DNA of 64,000 nucleotides from Liolophura sinensis (GCF_032854445.1 NC_088295.1:13937385-14001384), one strand, 5' to 3'; counted from the first letter of the stretch, positions 10,963 to 23,765 are shown. A program made the numbers and translations. The notes: generated from the letters alone by a model not told the origin.

Positions 10963-13269
10963 AAGCTTCCTCTCTCTCTGTGAGGTAAAATATTTTTGAG
11001 GGGGAATGTGATCTGGAAATATGAAGAAATCTTGGCTCGAATCTGTGACCCGCATCAGGTGTTTATCATATGTTTTTAAAAAGGGTGTTGTTGTGTTTAA
11101 TCGTGTCAGAATCGACAAGCACTTTCTATTTTTTCGCAAAATGTGTCATATTATATATGTACGGTTGATACACCCTTACATATGTAAGAGAGAGATGTTT
11201 TGTGACTAACTGGGAATGAGTCCATTTGTTTCCAGCTTTTTACTAACTCGCTATATTCTCCATTCTGTTACCGTGCATGTTTTTATAATAAGTTGTGCAT
11301 ATTTCCTTATAAAAATCTCCTGATAATTATTTCTTTGTAACAAATATATTTTCTTACAAAATAAAACATGTAGAGTTTATATTCTGCGTTAGTTTTCTGT
11401 CTTTATTGTCACATATTAATTTATCGTGAACGGTGACGTACATTTACCGCTACACACTGTTTGGGTTTCGCAGTGATGCATATGTAAATGTAACGTTAAA
11501 ACAACAATTGTCTTCAGTCTGCCTGTATTTTGACCCTGAAACGGACGAAAAAATGGGCATTATGCTTCCTGATGCTTTCAGTCGTAGCTTGGTAATGTTT
11601 AGGTATTGCCTCTTTGTGACAGAAGCCCTCTTTGTCGATATGACTTGAACGGTTGCCGTACACACTTCTGCTCACTCAGAGACATTCATTTCTTGTTTCA
11701 AATTCAACAACAGAACTTTCACGAAAATGTGACAGAAGTAAAGATGAGAAAATAGAATTTGCATTTACCAAACTACCTTGATCATGAATGAGGAAAAGTA
11801 TACTGAAGGTATGTTGAAGTTCCTAATAAAGACAATAATGAAAAGGATATCAGGTGCATGCCTAGACTGGTTTCTTGTTCACTTTCAGCGACTTAATCTG
11901 TAATGAAGGATCTGTAATTATCAACTTTAGGTGTGAAAACCTAAACCAAAAGTTATCAAGTAAATTAAGTGACTACTCTGACAGGAGCACTGTGAGGGTT
12001 CTATTTTGAGTTTTGTTACTATGGGTTCATACAATACGAGGTTCCGTCAGACCAAGCACCATACCATGTACGTAAAAACGTCTTTATCGAATAATAATGT
12101 GATAAAAGACAACAACTGATAACAAAAATCACCCAGTATTATGTATGCTGGTGTATTATCGCCTATGTAAATTAAGAAACTAATCTAAATCAGGTGACTT
12201 CTTTACGACAATCTGTCAGACCTACGTGACTTCCTCAAGCCAGACTATAACACTTTGATGACTTTATATATACACATACTTAAGCAAAGAAAAAAAGCTG
12301 AAGGTAAAGTAAGTTTTTTTTTGTAAATCCAACACATTTCATTTGTATCCTTCCACAGTGCATATATAGTCATATAAAAAGTATCATTCACAGCTGCCCT
12401 GCATGTAGAAGACATGTATACGAAAGACAATATAACACTCCGAAGTCATTTCCAGTAAGTGGCCCCTGTTATTTACGCATTTTGTACAAAATTTCATTCC
12501 GTCCTCCCGCTCCTCCCAGTACACACTATGCTGAACCACAAAGTCCACAAAACACACGTGTGACCACGACGATAGCGTAATGCCGTGGGCATGGCCATTC
12601 AATTATTAAAGGCTGGTCCGCTCGGGCGATTAAGCGAGCGTGCTGCTACAATTTACCAAGAACTGAAATTTGAGCTGCAGGATGTTTATACATAAAGATA
12701 ATAGTTTGTCCCGTATGCGGCAGATGTATCACGCGTAAGATTAAGCTTCTGAGAAATAACCTACCTCGCGAAATTGAAAATAACTATGTCCGAAATCTAT
12801 TATTTATCAATAGCTCACCCAGGGACCAATTCGCTATTGCGTTAGACTAACAGGAAGTAATCAATTATTAGGTTACAATAGGCTGCGGTAAAAGCCTTTT
12901 TACAAAGATTAACTTTTTAAGCGTTCGAGGTCAAGAAACGGTGTATATTTTCTACCCAACAGTGGCATAGCTATGTTTACGTTTTCATATTCGGATAAAA
13001 ATACACCTTATGCATGGTACTGGCCTGTGTTCTTCAGAACTGACTGATAATCCAGGGTGAACATAAAGCTGCAGTATTCATGTGCCAAATGTACACGAGG
13101 GCTGAGAAAAGTTATATTTCTGAGAAGTATCCAGATATTGGAAATGGTGTAATCATATGCAACTCCCAATATCAAAGTCATCACCTTTGTTACTCAGTCG
13201 TTTTCAGAGAGACCTGTGTGAACAAACTCTGGGATCAGCATGACGTATGCATATGGTGGTCATTTTAAA
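10963..13269. other. No gene seen
   Basis: AT-rich, with short open frames on both strands (for example 11433-11648, open on both strands at once). None has homology I recognise. A tRNA-like SINE head fragment may lie near 12613-12650. Confidence 0.4.
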
Positions 13270-13330
13270 ATGAATGAATGAATGATTATGGCTTAATGCC
13301 ACATCGGTAGTGTTTCAGCCACATCGTGGA
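13270..13330 (-). repeat. SINE 3' tail, (ATTC)n family
   Basis: The complement of the tail seen at 2671: GAATGAATGAATG, then ATTATGGCTTAATGCCACAT. Confidence 0.65.
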
Positions 13331-14284
13331 GAGATCAAATTGAAAACTATAAGGCGGTGACCGGTTCTCGACATGTTTCAAACTTCAAAAACGAAACAAG
13401 ATGGCCAACAGTATGCAGGCAACCTAATTTCAGGCTTGCCAGTGTGACATGGAGACCTACATACATGTATATAGCGTCCCAAAATAACGAAGCCATTGTT
13501 ACTTAAGCACGTGTTAAGAATTTATAGAGGCGAAATGGTGGACTTTCTAATTGTGTATTTGATGTGGGAAATAATGTTTGTGTCCACATATTATGACAGT
13601 CCCTTTGCAATAAATAATAACAAATTCATAACATAGTTTAAAAAGCAACACACGATCGTGATATGCCTCAATGCTTATATTTAAACCAATGGATATTAAA
13701 ATTAATGCTTATAGCCCGTTGGTACATGTTTAACCATGGTGGGGCTCAAACTATTATCGGTGCATGGCATTTCTCTTCATTGTAAGTGAAATGACGACAA
13801 GGCAACTACAGTATACATGTCAGGTATTTCATAAATTAGGAGGAAATCCTCCAGTTTGAAATAAAATTATAACTTGGGACCCTCATTTGCTCATTCGACT
13901 AAAACATATTTGTATTTTCATTCATACGCCGTACCGCGCATGCATCGCTCCCTGCGTCAGCTTTACATCACTGCCACCACTGGCAAATTTTGTACAGATA
14001 TTTTGGAAAACGCAAATGTCACTGGGGTCACGGCGATGAGGCAAGAAATGATGTCAGAAATCACTGTCTCAACTTTTGTTCGCATTAATACTTGATGCAC
14101 ATGGATTCTCTTTATTTTAAGTAAGTTCAACATAATTCTACACAATTTCATTCATGAATGCTGGTTATATATAGATCCGCGGAATGAGACCACTGGTGAG
14201 GCCACAGGTTCCAAAGATCAAGCTCCTCGATAGTGGTGGCAGTGATGTACATCAAGAGTAGAGAACGGCACAATTGCTGTAAGG

Positions 14285-16490
14285 AGCATGATTTCTGGAC
14301 CCTGTCCAGTTGATGAGAAGTTTGCCTTTCAGGAGGTTCGGGTTCAAGCCCGGTCACAGTCAGCCAATTCCCGGATTCCCCGCTGGCACGAGGCCTAGGT
14401 AACAACAAACAAGTTTACAACGCAACAAGTATAATAACGCAATTAGTAATAATTATACTCTTCGAAGAGTGGCATGTTTAGTAATTTGTGTCACCTGACA
14501 CAAATACAATCTGTTATATTAATACCAGGTATTACATAATGAGATTGTGTTACAAACGTGTTGTAACAGCGCAGACTGTAATGTTCGTTGCAGATCATGC
14601 ATTTGTCCTCCGCCGATATGGCGAGCATATATCTGTACATAACATGTGGGATAGTCATCATTAGCTTGCTCCAACCATAACCAACAATCATGGTTTATAT
14701 GGTGGTTTATATGGTTGTTTATGTGCATGGGCACTCCGTTTTCCGCCAACCATAACCAACAATCATGGTTTATATGGTGGTTTATGCGCATGGGCACTCC
14801 GCTTTCCTCCAACCATAACCAACAATCATGGTTTATATGGTGGTTTATGTGCATGGGCACTCTGATTTCCGCAACCCATAAAGCTCCATAAGTCATACAT
14901 ACAGGTAAAAATCTCTTGAATATGGTATTAACACCATTCAAATGAGTATTGCAGCTGCTTTTCTGCCTTGAAACTGTGCAAAGTTATAATGCAGTTTTAT
15001 TACCCACCTACTTATCATTAAGTCTTCATATTAAAATTTTTTCCTTTCACACCGTACAACCACAACCAAGTAGATCTGACTGATTTGATGATTTAGTGCG
15101 GCCGTCGCTATGTCTCAACACCTTATAGTTAATAACATCTAAGGATACACCTGCGTGTATAATGTGGAATTTTCTGTCTCCAGGCAGGTAGATGTTATAT
15201 ATGCTTAAAAGTGCACGTGCATGCAGGTGAAAAGAGTGTGACCAAGCACCAGCCCGATATACAGACGTGTATATACTATTGCATCTTGTACCAATACAGT
15301 AAATCCATTTGAACAATTACCTGCATTTAAAATTTGTCTGGCTTGTTTGTGTCAACAAAGATACCGTGTTGAAAAAAAGACGACTATATCTGTTACAATT
15401 TTTGAATAAATCGTTGCTTTGTACAGCTTGTGTTGACCCACATCGCTGCCTGGTTTCAGCTTATCGGAAATACCTCATGAAAACGAAAGAAAAAGAGCAG
15501 TCAATCGATATATCTATACAACTCATTCAAACATTCTCGATAATAATACCTGCTTACATCCAGAGTTATTTCTGAGAAATATAAACAGACTTGCCCCGAA
15601 TGTACATTGTAATTATATAGGTTAACTAGGTTTAATAGGGGTTTCTGGTAGACAACCACGGAGGCACAGATGAGTTATCGATATGTTGTCCTATTGGATG
15701 GCGTCATTTCTGATTTCCAGATATGGTAGTGTTGGTACGATATATACGTGACATTAGGTGTGGCTTCAATCACACAACGCGTGCAGACGGCCGTGAGTAA
15801 CCACAAAGAGACGACTACACTCAGACCCAGAGTTTTGTGCAGCCCAAGCTCGGAAAAAGAAATCCAGTAAGTCGATGATAGGACATTGTGCAATATGTGA
15901 CAATTGAAGTTAAAATCGTTACCGTAACCGTTATACTTTAGCCTCTATATACTTTTGCCTTCCTTTTTATTCACTGTGCATTGTAGAAATCTAGTTCTTT
16001 GAAAATGTTCGAGATAAAATAAGTTTCCCTATTACCGTGATGCCTATACAGCCTTCATTGGCCGTGAAAACTGCAACAATTTAGTGCATTACGATGCGGA
16101 GTGTCTGTAAGCAGTGAAAATTAGGTCGGTATAAGAAATCGATCCATGATCGGCGTCGTTTGTGGGACGATTTGCGCAATCGTACGTTTAATGAGTGAGT
16201 GAGTGCTTGGGGTTTAACGTCGTACTCAATTACGTTTAATGAAGCTATACCAATCAATACATGGCGTGCAAGTCTATGCACCACGATTCGGTTTAATTCG
16301 TCAGAAATAAAACTGATTCTCGATGTATATTAGTAAAAATAACCCCAGGTGGATACTTCGACTCCTCTCTTTATACTGGACTGGTTGATTATCGTAGCCA
16401 CAGGGGCAACCAATGGCAAACCATACACCGATTCCCGCCATGTCCGATAAAGGCCTTTCTAACAAAGACTGCGGTCCAATACTGGTGTCA
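14285..16490 (+). repeat. Composite repeat with tRNA-like head, copy 1
   Basis: It matches the block at 19770-21275 in order: a tRNA-like head with a B-box-like GGTTCGGGTTCAAGCC, a segment ending GGTATTACATAATGAG, a minisatellite of 65-75 bp units (14671-14870), then from about 15740 a long tail (GACGGCCGTGAGTAAC, CCAAGCTCGGAAAAAG, CGGCGTCGTTTGTGGGACG). Relative to copy 2 it has about 740 extra bases at 14995-15740 and a 45-bp SINE-B tail piece at 16192-16236. Confidence 0.75.
14671..14872 (+). repeat. Minisatellite inside composite repeat, 3 units
   Basis: Units CCAACCATAACCAACAATCA with GGTTTATATGGTGG and CATGGGCACTCCG, about 65-75 bp each. Copy 2 of the composite repeat has four units at 20147-20400. 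Confidence 0.8.
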
Positions 16491-16931
16491 ACTTTGGCTC
16501 TTACCTCTCAGATTGCCCGCACACAGGAAATCCCAGCTATACTCCATTCGGGTAAAGGTACATCAGTCCGGTATTCACAACACGGCAAACTATTTCTAAA
16601 CTAGTGGCCATTAGGCTAGTCATTTCAGCTTTAACACGCATGCCCCGTCTAGAATAGGTACCTTTTTCAAGACTCATAACTGTGGTGAATGCTTTAGCGA
16701 TGACTGTGAGGTGAATTTGGGTCTCGTGTGTCTCTAACAAGTGGAAGATACGTGAGATGTTGCGTGTGCGGGAGAGCTGAGAGGTTAGAGCCAAAGCTGA
16801 CGCCAGTTTTGGATCGCAGTCTTATCGGACATGCGGTGAATCGGTGTGGGGTTTGCCATTGGCTGCCCCTGTGGTTACGATATTTCGCCAGTCCAGTGTA
16901 AAGAGAGGAGTTGTAAAGTAGCCACCTGGGA
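16340..16931. repeat. Long inverted repeat, arms of about 175 bp
   Basis: Left arm 16340-16516 (CCCAGGTGGATACTTCGACT, CACAGGGGCAACCAATGGC, TTGGCTCTTACCTCTCAG) is largely complementary to 16757-16931 (GAGGTTAGAGCCAAAGC, GCCATTGGCTGCCCCTGTGG, TAGCCACCTGGG). The loop is about 240 bp. Identity is high but not perfect. The composite repeat copy 2 ends with only the left arm near 21120-21270. It could be a foldback element or part of a larger repeat. Confidence 0.75.
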
Positions 16932-18591
16932 CTAAGTAAAACGTCTCCAGGATTGCGTTAAATAAATAAACAATTCATCGGCAACTCCCTTTGTCTCCTG
17001 TTTGCCACTAAACGAGGTGCTTTTGTGTTGCGCGGGATATCTTATACACAATACAGGAAACAGCAATGTAATGTGAGGGAAGTGATCAATCAATCTCTCG
17101 ATACGTCACCTTTAAATCAGTTTTATGATTCAGTCATTAATATGTTAATATATTAGGAGTCAAATAAATAAACAATTTGCTTGTGGCTGTTCTTAATATG
17201 GATAGTTTTACTTAAAGCGCAATAGTTAATCAGTATACATTATGCAGTAAAAAATACTCAAGTTATGCATCTCCCTTTCTCCACAGACTGAAATGGCGTT
17301 AGGCGATGAACAACAATCAAAAATAGAAATACTTTTTTGCGGTTCTACGTTTTCAATACCGTATACATAGTTTTACTTTAACTGTTAGTTCATATACTTA
17401 ATATGTGTCAATTCTGATTATCTGATATCGAGGCATTCTGCTGTCGTTCAGGCTTGAACTTGACTTCACTTTTTCAGTTTTTGTGTGCACCTTGTTCAGG
17501 CTTCCACCGTCAAGCGCTTCATTTCCTTTCACCACCTCGCTACCTTATGGCTGCAAAATTGCCAATGTGGCGTTAAGCCATAATCATTCATTCATTCCTT
17601 TCACACACCCTGCTATGCTTCACATTTGAAGAAGATAAATTTCATGCCTATCCAGAATGTTCAAAAAACTTAATCGTTTGGTACCAAGAAACCGCTGTCC
17701 CAGTGTAGCAAGTGATCGCTAGCCTGTCTTTTTCCCCAAACGGCAACAAACAATAGAAGCAGTCCGGTATGCAGTGGTGCTTTTTCATTGGATCAGTTTG
17801 TCAATGAAAGTTCAGGTGACCAATCAAAAGTTCGGTTTATTTATGCGTGGAATATTGAAAATTTACATCACTGTTGTTATATCACTGACACGGCCAAATT
17901 ATGGGATAAAAATAGTTTTACAATGACCGGGGAAGTATATTGAGAGAAATATTGTACATTGAGAAAAAGTTTAACCGGACGCAAAGGCCAAAAAGAAAAC
18001 AGATCTCCTTCAGCTACAGGCCAACACCTGTACGCCTTACATGCCATGTACCTTTCTATTCTGCTTTGCGCAAAATGCATTTGTAACAGAGACTGTCCCG
18101 TTAATAAAGACTCGATTCGAAGATATATACATCTAAAAATGTCCTTATAATAAGACAGATACCCCAGAAATTATGGTGTTTATTGCTGATGCTTTCATGA
18201 GCTTGTAATTATATACATATATTTGTTTGTCGATGCCATGCCTGTAGTTGTTTTACTTTTAAGCAGTGTAAGTATACATAGGCCATTCATCTCCAAGTTC
18301 TTTAAGGAGCTTTTAACCTGAATGTCTTATACGAATCATAACGTCTCTTCATGTATAATTTAAGTTCCTAAATAACACAACTCAGGCTCGAACAGAAAGG
18401 GGTTCAAAATATATGTCGGTGAAGTCCTTCCGTGTTAAAATATGACCAGGTTTCAGTATGCTAAAAAATAAGCAATAAGTCTGCTATTGTATACGAGATA
18501 TCATAACTGTCCATACTTAATTAAGCCTCCGTAAAGCTGCACACTATGTATGAAACATGGGATTTAATTCCGATATGTTGTGATTTAAGAA
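16932..18591. other. No gene seen; repeat pieces
   Basis: The piece at 17418-17500 (GAGGCATTCTGCTGTCGTT, GTGTGCACCTTGTTCAGGCT) recurs at 22226-22302 next to the tandem array. A SINE (ATTC)n tail lies at 17536-17597. No gene was recognised. Confidence 0.5.
17536..17597 (+). repeat. SINE 3' tail, (ATTC)n family
   Basis: CTATGGCTGCAAAATTGCC-like tail with a GTGGCGTTAAGCC core and ATTC end. The same variant, with GCAAAATTGCC in place of GAGACATTGCC, recurs at 19259. Confidence 0.65.
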
Positions 18592-18784
18592 ATGTCTGAC
18601 AAGAAAGGAGGATGCTGTCCCGATCAGGCGGGGAATGACAACCGTGCCAACCAGTGCAACCCCAACAACCCTGAGTATAAAGGACATGAATCTGGTTACA
18701 CTGGTACCGGTACCAAGGCCGACCTGGACAACCACGCCTGACCAGCTGAACCCCAACAATCCCGAGTACAAGGGCAAGAAATGA
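18592..18784 (+). pseudogene. Small Asn/Pro-repeat protein gene, frameshifted
   Basis: ATG at 18592 opens a 49-aa frame: MSDKKGGCCPDQAGNDNRAN, then QCNPNNPEYKG, SGYTGTGTKADLDNHA, and TGA at 18739-18741. One base out of frame the DNA goes on with QLNPNNPEYKGKK and TGA at 18782-18784. This is a second copy of the N-Q-x-N-P-N-N-P-E-Y-K-G motif, so a single extra base near 18739 has most likely cut a protein of about 63 aa. Small proteins with this paired DN(R/H)ANQ-NPNNP motif occur in other animals as far as I recall, with no known function. No intron or upstream exon is visible, so it may be a retrocopy, a decayed gene or an assembly error in an intact gene. The opposite-strand frames here are shadows. 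Confidence 0.6.
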
Positions 18785-19769
18785 GGGTGGAAGCCCACTG
18801 CCTGGTACTGCAGATGCTATGTAGTACAATTTTGCATAGGGAAAATGGCTACTAGAACATTTTTCTCATATCACAATCTATGTGACATTTCAGAATTTCT
18901 GCATTGTCTTTGAGCTGGAACATACCTCTGGAGACTTTGCTTTCTCGGCACTATTGTACAATACCCATTTTAACAGAATGAAGTATACAGGATACAGTTC
19001 TACATGAAATATAGATTTACTTTATTATAAATTATAAAATGGAAAAAATGTTAAAATATAATAAGATGTGTACCAGCAAATTACCTGTCCACAATATCCT
19101 TCCCTAAAGCAGCGCATACGAGAGTTTTGTCATGGATTTTTCTCATTCTTTATTCTATTAAATAAAGTCTTAATTTCTACACGTCAGCTGTACAAATACG
19201 CATGGCCTGGCCTTCCATTATTACTTTCTTGTGTATGACTCACAAAATGTCCGGGTTTCGCCGCGATATGGCTGCAAAATTGCCGATGTGGCATTAAGCC
19301 ATAATCGTTCATTCATTCATTCAAGTTGTCGGATAAAAAAGATTCCTACACAGTATATCCAATCTAAGTTTGATTACAAGCGACAGTTAACTCCATCTAA
19401 TGTGGTGGATAAATTACATTTATTTATTTGAATTGGTGTTGTGGTACTTATGATACAATATTCTCATATATTACCAGAGTAAACCGCCGACCAACAAATA
19501 ACTGACGAACTTTCCCACACGTGACACACAGAATTTAGCCTATAATGGGCAGTCGGAAGTGTTTGCCAATTTGGAGGGGGGGGGGATGTGTTCTTAACTC
19601 CCTTACCCTATTGTCACCATGGCTCCCAGAGCAATGACAGACGAGGAATCTTTAGCTGAAGTGAAAGTATCTTAACGCTCCCATCCCTATATATGATCCC
19701 TATTCGGCACATGTGCTGTAAGGAATATGATTACTCCTACTTACTGGACACTAGGAAGTAACATTGGAT
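18785..19769. other. No gene seen; one SINE tail
   Basis: AT-rich spacer. An (ATTC)n SINE tail lies at 19259-19323. A G-run lies at 19575-19586. Confidence 0.45.
19259..19324 (+). repeat. SINE 3' tail, (ATTC)n family
   Basis: GCGATATGGCTGCAAAATTG, GTGGCATTAAGCC and an ATTC end, the same variant as at 17536. Confidence 0.65.
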
Positions 19770-21275
19770 CGTGGCCTAGTTGTTGAGAAGCTTGTCTTTC
19801 ACGAGGTTCGGGTTCAAGCCGGTCACAGACATGGAACTCCCGGTTTCACCGCTGGCATGAGTCTTTCAATTGGTTAATAACGCTCACGTGGTTGTTTACT
19901 CAGTTTTACAACGCAATTAGTAATTATTATTACCCTTCGAAGAGTGGCCATGTTTTGAAAATTAGTATCACCTGGCACTAATAAATTCTGTTATTTTAAT
20001 CCCAGGTATTACATAATGAGATCTTATTACAAACGTGTTGTAACAGCGCAGACTGTAATGTTCGTTGCAGATCATGCATTTGTCCTCCGACGATATGGCG
20101 AGCATATATCTGTACATAACATGTGGGATAGTCATCATTAGCTTGCTCCAACCATAACCAACAATCATGGTTTATATGGTGGTTTATGCGCATGGGCACT
20201 CCGCTTTTCCTCCAACCCATAACCAACAATCATGGTTTAATATGGTGGTTTATGTGCATGGGCACTCCGTTTTCCTCCAACCATAACCAACAATCATGGT
20301 TATATGGTGGTTTATGTGCATGGGCACTCCGCTTTCCTCCAACCATAACCAACAATCATGGTTTATATGGTGGTTTCTATGCATGGGTACTCTGATTTCC
20401 GCAACCCATAAAGCTCCATAAGTCATACATACAAGTAAAAATCTCTTGAATATGGTATTAACACCATTCAAATGCAGTATTGCAGCTGCTTTTCTGCCTT
20501 GAAACTGTGCAAAGTTATAATGCAGTTTTATATACAGAAAACTGCATTCAGTGATGTTTAATTGATTGTATACGTGACACTGGGTGTGGCTTCAACCACA
20601 CAACATATGCAGACGGCCGTGAGTAACAACTAAGATACGACTACACTCAGACCCAGGAGTTTTGTGCAGCCCAAGCTCGGAAAAAGAAATCCAGTAAGTC
20701 GATGGTAGGACATTGTGCAATATGTGACAATTGAAGTTAAAATCGTTACCGTAACCGTTATACTTTATGCTTCAATATACTTTTGCCTTCCTTTTTATTC
20801 ACTGTGCATTGTAGAAATCTAGTTCTTTGAAAATGTTCGAGATAAAATAAGTTTCCCTATTACCGTGATGCCTATACACCTTCACTGGCCGTGAAAACTG
20901 CAACAATTTAGTGCATTACGATGCGGAGTGTCTGTAAACAGTGAAAATCAGGTCGGTTTTAGAAATCGATCCATGATCGGCGTCGTTTGTGGGACGATTT
21001 GCGCAATCGTACGTTTAATGAAGCTATACCAATCAATACATGGCGTGCAAGTCTGTGCACCACAATTCGGTTTAATTCATCACAAATAAAACTGATCGTC
21101 GATGTATATTAGTGAAAATAACCCCAGGTGGATACTTCGACTCCTCTCTTTATTCTGGGCTGGTTGATTATCGTAGCCACAGGGGCAATCAATGGCAAAC
21201 CATACACCGATTCACGCCATGTCCGATAAAGGCCTTTCTAACAATGACTGAGGTCCAAAACTGGTGTCAACAACG
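19770..21275 (+). repeat. Composite repeat with tRNA-like head, copy 2
   Basis: This is the more compact copy: head GTGGCCTAGTTGTTGAGAAG with GGTTCGGGTTCAAGCC, the GGTATTACATAATGAG segment, four minisatellite units (20147-20400), the GACGGCCGTGAGTAAC and GGCGTCGTTTGTGGGACG segments, and an end in the left arm of the inverted repeat seen at 16340. No open frame of note. It is about 4 kb downstream of copy 1 in the same orientation. Confidence 0.75.
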
Positions 21276-21334
21276 CAATAGTTAAGGTTATTAATATGCT
21301 TTAAACAGTATAAAGTGCTGAAGTTTTAAATGGG

Positions 21335-21492
21335 AAGTGGGAAGGTCTCAGCAACCTGCGGATGGTCGTGGGTTTTCCCTCGGGCCTTACCCGGTTTCCT
21401 CCCACCATAATGCTGGCCGCTGTCGTATAAGTGAAATATTCTAGAGTGCGGCGTGAAACACCAATCAAATAAATAAATAAATAAATAAATAA
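21335..21492 (+). repeat. SINE family A, 3' fragment
   Basis: CCTGCGGATGGTCGTGGG, CCATAATGCTGGCCGC and ACACCAATCAAATAAATAAA are present; the 5' half is absent. Confidence 0.75.
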
Positions 21493-22310
21493 TTTCTATG
21501 CATCAAATTTGATGAATTTACAATATTCCGCTTCTTGGACGTTACGGATTTCTTTTGCATGTGTACACATCAAATTTTGTAGAAGACTTAATTAACAGAA
21601 ACTCAGCCAGTTATGGAGGCAAATTCCTCGTTAACGTTATTATGTTAACATACCCTAAATGTACGATTTCCTATCCGCTGGACCTATACCGTTTGATACC
21701 ACTTGTCACTGTGGTTCAGTACTGTTTGGTGCATCATTACATCAACTGACCTGTGCACATTCGGGCAACTGATACCTTATAATCCTGAATTGTACTGCAC
21801 AATAACCAAACCCTTTCTATTGTTTTGGGTTTTATTTTATTTTATTTTTTTAGGCAGGGTGCGAGCTTTTCTAAAATCATACTGAACGAAATATTGAAAT
21901 TTAAGCTTTTACCGCGAACAATTCATCTCAAAACTTATTTGCTGCTGTAATATCACGGAACTTGGAGAATGCAACAAGACAGTGTCTACAGTGTTTTAAA
22001 GAGCTTGATTTGGGTTCTGTTTTTGAACTCCCCGTGTGATGGAAGACGTGATGTTGAATCAAATGGTCAAAGTGAGACCAATTATCATGTTCGATGTGGC
22101 AAATAGAATGGACTAGATCTAAGAATAATCTTGTTGTACATCTGTTGCATACACAACAGACAACACTTTGGCACTCTACAAAGTAATAAGTAAAGTGTTA
22201 AGTTTTTAATTTCGTGAAAATCTGATACCGAGGCATTTTGCTGTCGTTGACGGTTGGACTGGAGTTCACTGTTTCCGAGTTTGTGTGCACCTTGTTCAGG
22301 CTTACAGTTG
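21493..22310. other. No gene seen
   Basis: AT-rich spacer. The last 85 bases (22226-22302) repeat 17418-17500. Confidence 0.45.
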
Positions 22311-23150
22311 TTTTGGTTAAGGCTTAATCGCTAGTTAACTTTTCAGTTAACAGTTCGGTCAACAGATCGGCGCCGTTTTGTACGCTGCGCGAAATAGTGG
22401 TTTTCTACAAAGTATGAAATCTCCGTGTGTTTTAGAAGGTGTAAACGATAGTTAACAGTTCAGGTAACAGTTCAGTATTACGTCACCTGATGTCAGACGC
22501 AAAAACTTTTAGCGCCATTTTGTAGGCTGTGGCAAGTAGTGTTTGTGCACCAAGTATGAAATCTCCGTGTGTTTTGGTTAAGGTGTAAACGATACTTAAT
22601 AGTTCGGTTATCGAATCAGTGCAACAACAAAACGTTTAGCGCCGTTTTGTAAAACTTGACCAGAAATGTTTGTGTACGTATTTTTGGTTAAGGCGTAAGC
22701 ACCAGTTAGCTGTTCAGTTAACAATTCGGGTAACAGTTCAGTGTGACGTCAACTGACGCGTGACGCCAAAACTTTTTAGCTCCGTTTTGTAAGGCTTGCC
22801 AAGTAGTCTTTGTGTACAAAACATGAAGTATGAAAAATTAATTACCTTATTTGTTTTTGTTTAGGCGTAAACACCAGTTAACAGTTCAGTCAACATTTCG
22901 GTTAACAATTTGGTATGGCGTAACCTGACGTCACAGCCCAAAACCTTTAGGGCAATTTTGTACGCTGTGCCATGTAGTGTTTGTGTACCAAGTATGAAAT
23001 CTCTACGTGTTTTGGTTAAGGCGTAAACACCAGTTAACTGTTCAGTTAACAATTCAGTGTGACGTCACCTGATGTCTGACGTCAAAACTTTTATTGTCGT
23101 TTCGTAGGGTGTGCCAATTAATGTTTGTGTGCCAAATGTTTACGATGTAC
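22311..23150 (+). repeat. Diverged tandem array, about 140-bp unit, six copies
   Basis: Units begin near 22311, 22429, 22571, 22681, 22856 and 23010 with TTTTGGTTAAGGCGTAAACA, followed by AGTTAACAGTTCAGTTAACA, GTGACGTCACCTGA, AGCGCCGTTTTGTA, and GTACCAAGTATGAAATCTCC. Unit length varies from about 110 to 175 bp. Each holds an inner GTTAAC/CAGTT repeat and a CRE-like TGACGTCA. No coding frame is kept across units. Confidence 0.8.
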
Positions 23151-23579
23151 ATATGTAATTTTTAAAAATAGAAATAATTAATTTATAATTGAAAATAATT
23201 AATGGTCCCTTTAGATTGTGAGCTGTTGACTGTGAACTGCGAGTCAACTTCACACACGTCTCGCTCTGCTGTCTTTTTGCAGTCATAAATCCGTGAAGTA
23301 AAAGTACTATAAGATTTGAAAGATTTGAATCTTCAATATAAAATGAAAATTATGATGAAACCTTTCAGATCCCCACTGACACTTTTTACATATTTATTCC
23401 GGTTTCCAAAACTAATACTAGTCACTAAAACTGAAAGGCCGGATATTCTGGCGCCGAGGCGGTTACCGTCTACAGTCGAAATGGTGCCGGATTGGGGAGG
23501 AACCATGATGTTGAGCCCGCCCTCTAAGCACAGGCCGGCGCGGGGTGAACACTACATGGGTTGGTAGATGGGGGAAGGC

Positions 23580-23765
23580 AATATATGATATTAAACTCTA
23601 CTCTACCATACTAGGCTCTACTGTTCCATCCTCCATCATGCACTACTCTACCATACTCCACTCTACTATACTCTACTCTACTCTACCATAACCGATTATA
23701 CTCTACTTTTCTATACTATACTCTACTCTACTATACCATACTCTGCTATTCTTTTCTATAGTAAA
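23580..23765 (+). repeat. Degenerate CTCTACTATAC simple repeat
   Basis: Irregular runs of CTACTCTACCATACTATA type words between two GC-rich Polinton-like stretches. Confidence 0.8.

Noticed and set aside
11433-11665. Frames of 71 aa on both strands
   Set aside because: No splice sites or known motifs; open on both strands by chance.
18521-18829. Minus-strand frames of 84-102 aa
   Set aside because: They mirror the small NPNNPEYKG gene on the plus strand, which has a meaningful repeat motif.
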